Of a DNA stretch of 64,000 nucleotides, positions 1-9,089 are shown in pieces. Under the pieces are notes generated by a model, which searched no databases, had not been told where the DNA came from, and saw only the letters and a program-made list of their open reading frames with translations. Position numbers and translations under genes: made by a program. Within the stretch, counting starts at the first letter, position 1. The number at the start of each line of letters is the position of its first letter. This DNA is from Acephala macrosclerotiorum (taxonomy: Eukaryota > Ascomycota > Leotiomycetes > Helotiales > Mollisiaceae): the NCBI GenBank assembly GCA_014904845.1, contig MU119221.1:372001-436000 (forward strand). The letters are read 5' to 3'.

Positions 1-2021
1 ATATCGCTTTTGTCACTTTTTTCCTGCCAGTGGCTTTGAGTATATCTGTAGCATTAATCTCTCGACTCTCTGGGTCCAGGTGGACAACCTGTTCTCTTTG
101 GCAGAGGGATGTTTCTTTCGGGGCTTCGAGCCTTCTAGGGCGTTTCGGTGAGAGTGCAATATCTTCCGGTGGATCCCTGAGGGGAGCAGCCTTTGAAACC
201 TGGGGCTGGTATTGGAATCCTACAGTCTCCAGTGGTTCCTCAGAAATTGCGCGTAGAGATACTGGCCCGATAGTTGAGCGCTCCGAATTGCAGCGAAAGC
301 GGCGGGAGGCAGTTGGAACATCAAGCTCGGCTAAGTCTGCATTTGGAACGTCAAGCTCTGCTAGGTCTGCATTACGTTTATGCGGGCCCGGCTGCTCTGG
401 ACGTGTCCCCAATTCACTATTACGTAGTCAGTAAAATCAATGCAACCTGCAGCAGCACGTACTCGGGTAGAGGGAGGTCGTCGAGGTGATATCGGCTTTG
501 GCTTGCTGAGTAACGCTTCACGGGATCTACCTCGAGCATATGAAGCAAAATTTCCGCCATTGGACAGTCTCGTTCCGTTTCTTCCTTGAGCTTTCGATGC
601 AGAAGGCCATGCCATCTTGTCATTCTTGGCGCTGTCCATTTCAGCGTTCTAAACATATCTCTCTGAAATGTATTAACTTTCTCCGTGTCCGCCAACCAAG
701 AATCTCGAGGAGTGTCTGACAGTTCGTGTACGCAATGGGGGAACCAATGGAACCAATACTGGACTATAGTCACACCGAGAGACCATATGTCCACAAGTTT
801 AGAGTGTTGAGGCTCCGTTATTTCTGGTGCTTGGTAGAGTGATGCTCCACAAGACGTAGTCAATGTTGATTCGTCTTCGCTCGATTCACCGAAGTCGGCT
901 ACTTTACAGTGAAAATCACGGCCTCGAGAGACGATGAGTATATTCGCTGGCTTGATGTCTCGGTGCGTGATGCCTTGGTCGTGGAGGTAAGATAGGGCTT
1001 GGCTCGTTTGCTGGGCCATTAGCAAGGTCTCGCGGCGGGAAACATTTGGAAGGTCAGCCAGACTACCTCCACCAACGAATTCCATCACTAGTGAAAGACT
1101 CTGATTTTCGACGACTTCGATGTATCGCGTAATATGGACCTTGTAAAAGTTAGCGGTGCTATGAGAAAGAAGAATAGGCATCTCACATGCTTAACACGGT
1201 CAAGTATCTTAATCTCTGATGAGATTCTCAATGCCGTTCTTCGATTATGGAATTCTTTAAGCGCAACCTCGCGTCCTGAGAGTTTGTCTATTGCATTATA
1301 GACTGTACCCGTGCTGCCTTCGCTAATTTTCCGACGACGATAGTACTTGTTCGTAGGAGCACTGGTCGATGTTGCTAAGGGTCCTTTTACTGCTGGGGTG
1401 TACTTGCCCCGCTGCTTGACAGCTAATGAAGCCATATTAGGAACAGCTTCTTTCACAATCTTGCGGTAAACCTCGAGGTTGTCCTCGTAAAGCGACTGTA
1501 GCTGGCCACGATCCGGAATCTCCAAACCGAAGGTAAGTAGCCCGACATCAATATTGCAGTCCACTTGGCACAGAGCTCGTTTGTCCCCTTGGTTGATGAT
1601 GTCATCCCTCTCGTCGGCGTCGATCGTAAGTTGATTGGAAGATAAGTTTCTTATCATCAAGACCATACTTTCCCAATTATGGTAGATCTCAAAATGGGTT
1701 CCACTGACACCTCGCTCTTTATCGGTGTCTAGAAGGTAGTCGCATTGTTCGGGATCGCTCCCAAATATTCAACCTCGTGTCGGATGGCGTGGGATCTTGT
1801 CGGTCTGCACAGTGATCTTGACTTTTGGTGGTATTAGGTGAGGGGTGGCATCGCGGTCGCAGCGCTTTGGAGCTTCGGTTTTTTCTCGTGTAATAAAGGG
1901 TCGGTTTTGGGGGATATCAAGGCTCCCAGAAGCTTCTGCGGATCGTGGTTGGAGCGAGAGGACAGTTTTTGAAAGGTCTCTGAATTGCATTGTGAGGCCT
2001 GTGGTGGTACTGGCGTTAAAC
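1..2021 (-). CDS. FHA and Ser/Thr protein kinase part of the same gene; 3' end outside the window; in-frame TGA
   Basis: Exons as modelled: 2021-1187, 1139-463 and 416 to beyond position 1, with introns of 47 nt (1140-1186) and 46 nt (417-462, with an ACTGAC branch). An FHA-like phosphothreonine-binding segment (FGSDPEQCDYLL, GVSGTHFEI, NLSSNQLTID) is followed by a protein kinase: ISEGSTGTVY loop, VALKEF lysine, THRDIKPANI catalytic loop, ADFGES, and YQAPEI activation-segment end. The first glycine of the nucleotide loop is Ser, which is odd. A TGA at 1769-1771 sits just before FGSDP, where a Trp (TGG) would suit the family. Either the gene is broken or the kinase starts at the Met at 1666 without most of its FHA domain. 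After the kinase the frame stays open to the window edge and includes two copies of NADLAELDVP, so the protein is cut by the edge, not finished at 420. Confidence 0.75.
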
Positions 2022-2838
2022 CTGTTGAGAAGTTAGCGGTGCTAGATATAGAGATCTGTTCGACGTGCCAGTTTTTTTCCGGCAAAATTTGTAACCGCTT
2101 TTCGATCTCGACGTTGAGCCGCATGAACGCCTCATCCTTCCCTTCGCCATACATAGGAGTCATGTTAAGACAGAGAATGCCCATGAGAGAATATGCCTTG
2201 TCTTCCTCGCGCGTGGTTTTTCGTCCGTTTGCCCATGAAATCCGTGCAGGAACGGAGAAGGAAGGCAAAGGTGCTCCTTGGAGAGCAGCGGTAGGGATCC
2301 CCGTTATCTCGCAGATTAGTTGAACGAGAGAATTCTTGTCGCCCAGTTGTTTGCCCTCTCTCGAGAAAAACTTAACCGATTTTGGAGCAAGAAGCTCTTG
2401 AAGAGTCCAGCCGCGACCAAACCACCTGCTCTTCCGAAAAGCTGATTTCTGATCGATGTCCTGATCGATGTCGTGCGCTGAAACGTCTATCAAGTACACA
2501 TAGCAGTGTCTCGCGTTAGAGTACCAGCGAAACATGGAGATGATGGCCTCCGAGACTTCGGCAGAGTCTTTTTTGTTGATACAGCAACTGTCTACCCAAA
2601 AGTATTTGAGGCCATCTTTAACAGCTTGTTTTAAACAAAACAGAATCTTTTTATAGCCAGCCTTATTCTTATAGCTAGGCTCGCTCTCACCCGCACCATT
2701 CTCTATATCTTGAAAAGTGACTTCTTCATTATCCTTTCCCCAAGTATGTGAAAGTATCGCGTAGAGAGGAATCTCAGGATCGAGCAAATTCTTAGTAAAG
2801 CTAAAGTTGCCGTTGTCGTCGATCTGCAAAAGACGCAT
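2022..2838 (-). CDS. HET-domain N-terminal part of a HET-FHA-kinase fusion gene
   Basis: Heterokaryon-incompatibility (HET) domain, a fungal module that triggers cell death after non-self recognition. The ATG at 2838 opens a clean reading frame. The classic HET blocks appear in order: LYAILSHTWG, YFWVDSCCINK, a block with MFRWYSNARHCYVYL, RWFGRGWTLQELLAP, and DKAYSLMGILCLNMTPMYGEG. Soon after the last block I place a 74-nt intron (2022-2095). Its donor GTTACA is weak, but a CTAAC branch precedes the acceptor CAACAG. Splicing here joins the HET frame to the next frame, which carries FHA and kinase domains (next entry). Without this intron the HET frame reads on to a stop at 1834, giving a separate 334-residue HET protein, which is the alternative model. 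The domain call is firm; the fusion is inference from frame and splice signals. Confidence 0.82.
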
Positions 2839-3786
2839 GATTTGCGCGTGGGTATTAAGATCTTGAGTCTCTCAAAGAATAGATAATGTCACCAAAAAAA
2901 AAAACAAAGACGCCACAGTAAGCCCACTTTCACGGCAGGGAATGACAGGTTTTGAGAGTTGAAGATAAATAAGAAGTTATAGCGACAGCATAAGCATGGC
3001 AGATCGCAAAGGCTTAGTAGTGATGAATCCGAATTGCAAAATTGGTAGGGTAGAATTCTTGGTCTGGTGCTTGGCGCATAGGCGGAAGGCCTAACGGTGC
3101 CAGGCGTTGGATCTCCACAATAGGAAACAAATTTCTCGACCACCCTCCTATCATTTGAACGTGACTACGGGGTCTGGACTGCGTTGGAGCGGAATCTAGC
3201 TGAGTCGTCGCCCGGTTGGGCGTAGTAAAAGAGAAGAGAAACTCGGGAGGCTAGGTTGAGCCGCATTCTAAGACATACAATGCTTAATAGCAAAAAATGA
3301 GGCTGAATCGGGAGATTTTATTGGTTAGAAGCACATTGCCCGTGCAAAAGACGGCGCCTAAAACTCTCTATTTGACATGGATCTGCATCCTCTGCTCAGG
3401 CCAAGCGTTCGATGCGGCCCGCAGCGTCCCTGCGTCTCCTTCGAACACAAGCAGAAATCGGGCAAAAGGACTTGAAAAGAAAATCCACTAGACTATAACT
3501 ACGTAGCAGCTTCTAGGGATTATTGCCATCTTTGCTCACATGATATATATTTTGTAGCTGCACCCCATATTCAACTCGTCCATATGGGTGGGTGTTGCCG
3601 CCCGAGATCGCATGAGACGAGGGGACCCGTAGATACGGTAGGGCACGGTGCATTGCCGAGACCCCGTGCCCTGCCAGTGGGCTGTTTCAGCTGTGCTTCT
3701 CTCGGCGGCAAAACGTGTAAGCACGGGGTCAGCTTTGCCGCTGAGGTCCGTAGCGACTCTAGTGATTGATGAAACTAGACCCACAA
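2839..3786. other. Intergenic; no supported gene
   Basis: This is the upstream side of the HET gene. Only short overlapping ORFs are present, with no recognisable domains. The A-rich run near 2895-2905 and the pyrimidine-rich stretches fit a fungal promoter region, but no specific site can be named. Confidence 0.5.
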
Positions 3787-4214
3787 TGTTTCCACTACCA
3801 CCAATTTTCGACATCCCAACTGCCAGCGACGAAATATCAGACACACAACATCGTTTCTCGACTCTGCTTTACATCTTCGCACCCATACTTCCGACCTCAC
3901 GATTGACATGGCTAGGAAGGTTCTACCATCAATCGAGACTGGCGGCGACCTTTCATGCGAACGGCAGCGTGCTCAGCGACGGCACCTACGTAGAAGAGGG
4001 GACGCCGGAGCCGGATGATTCAGAGGCCTGGCTAAGCTGGAGCCGAAAACACAACAAGGAGGACTGGTATCTAGCAGTAGCTGTACGGAACGCGCGACGT
4101 AAAAAGGAGGAACGCGAAAGGATTGAAGATGAGAAAGTGGAGGCAATTCTCTCTCCTTCTGCGGCAATCTTCTCGCACCTTTTTACGAGGATATGTCTCT
4201 GTTCATTCAATTAG
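3787..4214 (+). CDS. Possible small hypothetical protein
   Basis: From the ATG at 3787 a frame of about 140 residues has protein-like composition. An acidic stretch (GTYVEEGTPEPDDSEAW) is followed by a charged helix rich in Arg, Lys and Glu (RNARRKKEERERIEDEKVE). I do not recognise a domain. The last 25 or so residues look unlike the rest, and an intron or a frame break after EDEKVE is possible. The gene lies next to degraded sequence and could itself be a remnant. Confidence 0.25.
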
Positions 4215-4315
4215 CTATCTCTTGCCTTCTATCTGCGAATCAAATCGAATAAGGAGCAAACCTTTTATACATCTTTTCGCGAAGATCTCTTCTCGCAATG
4301 CCCGCAGGGGAAAGG

Positions 4316-4570
4316 CTTCACCAATGTCACTCTCCTCTCCATCAATATCGCCCTCCTCCTCTACCAATGTCGCTCCTTCATCATCCTCTACCAATGTCGG
4401 CCTCCTCTCTACTAATGTCGCCCTCCTCCACCAATATCACTCTCCTCCACTATCCTCCACTATCCTCCACTATCCTCCACTATCCTCTACTATCCTCCAC
4501 CAATATCGCCCTCCTCTACCAATGTCACTCTCCTCTATCAACGCCACTCTCCTCCATTAATGTCTCTTCT
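4316..4570. repeat. Pyrimidine-rich minisatellite
   Basis: Tandem array of short units built on CTCCTCCACCAATATCGCC and CTCTACCAATGTCGCTCC variants. An inner block near 4443-4500 repeats TATCCTCCAC about five times. It abuts the point where the FlbC-like homology on the other strand stops. ORFs read through it on the plus strand are repeat translations, not genes. Confidence 0.8.
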
Positions 4571-5025
4571 CCACCATCTACTACCAAGTGGATCCGTTTA
4601 TGTCGCTTGAGATCATGGTTGCGGTCGAAGGATTACGGGCATTGGTCACATTTGAATGGCCGGTCATTTTGTCGTGCTACATTCGAGTGACTATATGTGG
4701 ACATGGGAGAGATATAATTCGAAGGCGGGGGCGATGTGTTAGGAGATGGTTTCACAAGCGGGAATGAGGGTTGTTGTGGTGATGAGGGACTATAATAGTT
4801 CAGTACGGGGGGAGGTTGTTTACTGCGATGGTCTGGAGTGCGGATAAAGTCTTGTTGATTTGGTTGTGGGAAATGCTGTTGCGAGTCGTTTATTCGTTGC
4901 AGTTGTTGAACACCGGACGAACCCATTGTGAGAGAGCTCGTGAGAGTGTACTAACTTGTCAACAGTGAACGATGAGACTGGCCTCCGAGAGAGCTAGATA
5001 CTCTTCTTTTCGGAATGACGGACAT
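4571..5025 (-). pseudogene. Truncated FlbC-like C2H2 zinc-finger regulator, broken in the first finger
   Basis: On the minus strand a Ser/Pro/Gln-rich region (frame from 4926) leads into RPFKCDQCP, then a TAA at 4633-4635, then in the same frame SFDRNHDLKRHKRIH. Bridged over the stop this is a full C2H2 finger of the type in FlbC, a conidiation regulator known from Aspergillus; the stop sits where a Gln codon (CAA) is expected. After RIHL the expected second finger is missing and the sequence passes into the minisatellite. Upstream, a same-frame ATG at 5025 is separated by another stop at 4951-4953, which may lie in an intron or be a further lesion. Family call from the finger sequence; gene status is clearly broken. 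Confidence 0.65.
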
Positions 5026-6209
5026 GATGGTAAGACGTTCTCGTGAAGGATGAGGATGTAAGCGCGTCATGTAACGTCGAGAAAGAGTACGCGCATTCGC
5101 GCGCGATAAGCGCGGGGGACTTTGCCGTATGCAGCCGTTTGGCGAACTCAGCTGATCCCCCTCCAAAACTTGAAATATGGGGTTTTACACCCTTTTTCTG
5201 GGCCGGAAACGTTGTTACAGATGAATGGTTTCCCAGTTCTAGGATCTCTGTGTTGCAAACCAAGAACCAACCTTTTATTAGTAGTGTGGTTTATACGTTT
5301 ACCTTGAAACTCATTTGACTCCACATTTCCGTATCCCCTCACCTTGTTATCTTCAACTTGCCTACCTTGAGCTACTCCCCATCAGACCAGGCCTTCACAG
5401 AATACCTGAGCTTGCAAGCTTTAAGCGGCAGTTGTATGTTCCCAATTACCTTTAGACGTACAGTGACCCGACTGGCTGTCTGCAAGGGAGGCGATTAGTG
5501 CCTCGGTATCTGCTCCCAGAACGGTACATTCCTATTCCTTCTTTTCACGACCGGCCTTTCAATCTATTATTACATCTGCAACCACATCCGCCTGATTCTG
5601 CACGACCGCGATATGGCTAGCAAATCGATTTGAGGACGTCCGAGTCGGATGGCAGGTTGAGTGCCTCTCTCGAGCGAGTTCGTTTCGGTCGCGATTTATG
5701 TTTCGGACGCATGTTGCTGCCAGACCGTCTCCGGGAGGAACAATGCCTTGGTTAGGCCATCGGAGTGGACCGAGGAAGGAAATGCTAGAAGGCAGCTCAG
5801 GTATCCCGTGGGTTGAGTCAAACGGCTACTCAAAGTACGAATATTGCCCCTCTGCCCCTCTACTGCTCTTCCATCCTAAACATCATTCGTGCAGACCTGA
5901 AACCAAACCTTTTGAATTCTTTAAGCTTCCCTTGAGTCCGGACACCATTCGCCTGAGACTTCGTGGGGCTAGTGGCAACCGAGTGCTCCACGTGCCAGTC
6001 ACCAACGGGTCTTTGAACGGTGGTTTTACTTACTCGCTCCTGCTTAAGCTCTAAATGTTGTCCGCAGATTCGCCTACGTTGAAAGCCGGCACTCCTACGG
6101 ACTCATTATTGAGAGAGTTGACAAGGTGGAGTTCGTGTTCTGGTTCGTGTGTTGCTATTTTGTGCGCCGCTTTTGTGCCTGCGATGTATTCTTCGAGAAG
6201 CTCTATAGA
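5026..6209. other. Intergenic; no supported gene
   Basis: Several ORFs of 60-120 codons overlap on both strands (for example 5698-6054 plus), but none shows domain motifs or splice-consistent continuation. No repeats were seen by eye. Confidence 0.4.
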
Positions 6210-6212
6210 GTC

Positions 6213-6615
6213 TTAAAGGTGGGCATCAGTGTCCTCACCTTCCTCACCTTCCTCAATCTCGTAATCATCTTCGTTCTCATCAGTCGTTTCTTCTTCAATG
6301 ATCGCCTCATCACCAGATGGAAAGGCCATCATCCAATGAAATTTCATCACCAGATGAAGGGACATCATCCGATAAGAGCTCATCGCCGGAAGAAGCATCA
6401 TCATCCAATGAGCGCTCACCATCGGATAAAAGGTTGCCATCTAATGAGAGCGATGAAATATCATCATCGTAGTCATATTCATCGTCATCGTTTAACTCAA
6501 TTCCCTTTGAATCGGCTTTAGTGTCCATTCGATAGCAAAGAGGGACACGACATAGAATAGCCCATCGTCCCATAGACTCACCAGCTACAAGGACCTGGCC
6601 AGGGAGGTTGAGCAA
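6213..6615 (-). pseudogene. Acidic-repeat ORF with a possible piggyBac-like transposase remnant
   Basis: The minus-strand frame from 6615 begins LPGQVLVAGESMGRW and continues RVPLCYRMDTKADSKGIELN. This loosely resembles the region around the first catalytic aspartate of piggyBac-type transposases, with Gly-Glu where Asp-Glu is usual. It then changes into Ser/Asp/Glu repeats (SSGDE, SLDDG, LLSDD). The frame ends at 6310, while a second frame (6213-6440) carries on the acidic character (SGDEAIIEEE and beyond), which suggests a frameshift or intron. Family assignment is weak. No terminal repeats were found. Confidence 0.25.
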
Positions 6616-6864
6616 GACATGCGCATTCGAGCTCTGAGGGGAATAGAGGCTCTGAAGTTACATCAGGACTCGAATCAGTTCTCATTGTCTTTAGAGGTAG
6701 ACACAGTCAACAAAGAGACGCCTCTCAACTCAGAAAACACTAGTTGCCCTCTCCCAAAGATTGAGCTCGTCGGAGGACCCCAACAAGGTAGTAAGTGGTG
6801 AAGAGCTGAGTTAGTTGTAGGAGTTGATTGTGATCATTCTTGTTCCCAGTACTATTCTTGTCTG

Positions 6865-8262
6865 ATGCAGTCGTCTTCAGTATGGGCGCCAACCTTGGCT
6901 TTGGGTCGACTAGCTTCGCCGGTCTCCTGGTTTCTTCTTGTACTTCCAATCGTTTCCACGCGCTCGAAATGGCCACTTTTGCCTTCAAACCGTATACTTA
7001 TATGCCAACTCCTCCACGCTTCAAGAGCGCAACAAGCCGCCCGCAAACCTGCCTCGAAGCCAGTCAGCATCTTCGACAAGCTCCAGCGCACCAAGCCGAG
7101 TAGTACAGAACTCAGCACGCCGCAATCAGCAGCAGTAGCAGTAGCTGGCGAGCTTGGAATCCGAGGTAAGTTCTGAGATCAAGATGTTTAGGCTGGTGGC
7201 GATAGTAACTAACCTTGGAGATACAACTGCAGAGGAGAGAGGCGGCTCTCTTGATGATAACGAGTCAGCACTAGGTGGTAACTCAAGCGGTAGTCTAGGT
7301 AAGCACGCCCCCACTACCCTATATCGTGAAAGCAGACGGCCAGTTTCTCTAACACAGCGTAGAAGATCCAATTGTGCTGCTAGGCAATGACGACTCAAGT
7401 GCCTCTGAAGCTGAAGTCGATAACGGTGATCTTCATGCCGAAAGTGCAGCGGCAGACGAGGGCCTTCTCGATAACCCAGAGACTGCCATCGAGTCGACAA
7501 CTCCGGCCTTTCCCAGCAATCCCGATGTATGGCACGATATTGATGACTTCCCTGAGACGGCACAGCGTTCGCGGCGCTCTAAACGAAAACCTTCGACGTC
7601 CGATTCCATGCGCTCTCACACTTCTTTCTCTTCCCGTGCCTCAGGCGAGCTATTGCACGACCACACTAGTGTAGTAGGCAATGTACGGTCCGCGCCAGAT
7701 CCGAGGCCACGATGTGCTCTCCTGCTCGTCGCCATTAGCCCTCACTTTGCGCCAGAGCGTTAATAGAGAACTAGCCCGTTCAGAGGATCATCCCCATACT
7801 GGTCGAAGCTCAGCAGACGAACACGAGCTGGAGGTGCTTGGCTCTACACTCGATACCGATCCCGTTGATGAAGGTGATGAAGGGAAGAGACAGTAGCAGG
7901 AGTTGGGGCAGAGGGACGACGGACCGCAGCAGGAGATGAATGATTTGGCAGCGGTGGTGACGACCGAATGCGTCGATGATACCCATCCATCCGACGAATA
8001 CGGAAGCCCGAGGCCAGCCCTCTTACCGTCCTGCGATCCCTTGCCAAAGCCAAGTCATAATGAGGCGGGGGGTCGTAGTGATAGTGATACGGACAACGAC
8101 CTTGATTACAACAAAGCCGACCTAGAGGACGATGATGAGGAACCACGTCCTATGAAGCGGAAACGGCGGTCCTCATCTCACGACGGCCCAATGCAAAAGA
8201 AGCACAAGCGCCATCCCAAGCAGAGGTCTACCGGCCAACATACTACGTACAGGCCCTTTTAA
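6865..8262 (+). pseudogene. Multi-exon Ser/Asp-rich, basic-tailed protein of unknown function, with one premature TAG
   Basis: Splice signals link several ORFs in frame: exons 6865-7165, 7233-7298, 7363-7673 and 7756-8262. The introns start GTAAGT, GTAAGC and GTAGGC and end CTGCAG, CGTAG and GCCAG, and the phases agree at every junction. Exon 4 is interrupted by a single TAG at 7894-7896 in a run of Gln codons (CAG TAG CAG), then stays open to 8262. The product is acidic and low in complexity, with basic patches (RRSKRKPS, MKRKRRSSS, KKHKRHPKQRS) that could be nuclear signals. I recall similar repetitive proteins from Sclerotiniaceae, some with a C-terminal Myb-like domain, but cannot verify this. 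The intron 3 model is the least certain part. Confidence 0.5.
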
Positions 8263-8502
8263 TTGTTAAAACGTCGCCACCCAGATTACCCAATTACAGG
8301 CCAAAAAAAGAAGATCTGGACAGGTGATTGGGCAGACCACTCGGAATTTCGACTGGATTTGGACGTATTTTCTCTCGCTTAGCAATTAAAAGGCCCTGTA
8401 GGTAGTAGACCACACTCCAAACTCCATCGGCACTCTTCGAAATCATATCCCCCCCCTGATCAGGTTTCGAGAGTCACCGCAGCATCCAGTGCCGAGGGTC
8501 GA

Positions 8503-8763
8503 TTGCCTTCGCCGGCACCTTCGGCGCCACAGGCCATGGATACAGAGATACCATCTGACTGCAGCAACCTAAGTGGATCATCTAGTGATATCCTACCGAC
8601 GCTGACTGAAACCGGACGTGATGGGGTAACCACCTTTGCCGAGGATGTTTCAGGGTCGGATGAGTTACAATGTTCGCCTTGCGAATCAGGCCGGCTGGAA
8701 TCTTCCAGGCAGCAGTATCAGCTAACATCCCGCCAGTTGCCGACTAATCTTTATTCAGCATAG
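8503..8763 (+). pseudogene. Possible downstream remnant of the same repetitive family
   Basis: The 86-codon frame (PSPAPSAPQAMDTEIPSD, then a Ser-rich stretch ending LTETGRDGV) has the composition of the preceding gene and may be a further exon or a detached fragment. Between 8263 and 8502 I find no clean splice link and several stops, so continuity is unproven. Confidence 0.3.
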
Positions 8764-9089
8764 CGCTAAATAACGAGTCTCCATTGCGATCCCAACTTTT
8801 CTTCCATCTACAGTCGTCATTCCCAACACCGACGTTGAGCCGATTCAGCTCGACTTCCCGTTTTCTTGGATAGCTAGTCTTAATGTGAGTAGCTCCGGGG
8901 AAGGGATATTGCGTTCGCGAATTAACAAAAATAGTAATGGCTGCCGCTGCATATCCACACCAAACTTTAGCGCATTTATCACCTACTACCCTCGTCTTGC
9001 CTGCACCCTCTGACTCTTCCATCTACCTCCGTCCATCAACCCAGCGGCAATATAAACCCATTTATTACTCCCCCCCCTTTCCAGTCAAT

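Noticed and set aside
30..434. Plus-strand ORF of 134 codons
   Set aside because: It lies antisense to the last visible exon of the kinase gene, which has better splice and repeat support.
4123..4690. Plus-strand ORFs with repeating Ser/Pro/Leu/His text
   Set aside because: Translations of the minisatellite in different frames; no non-repeat content.
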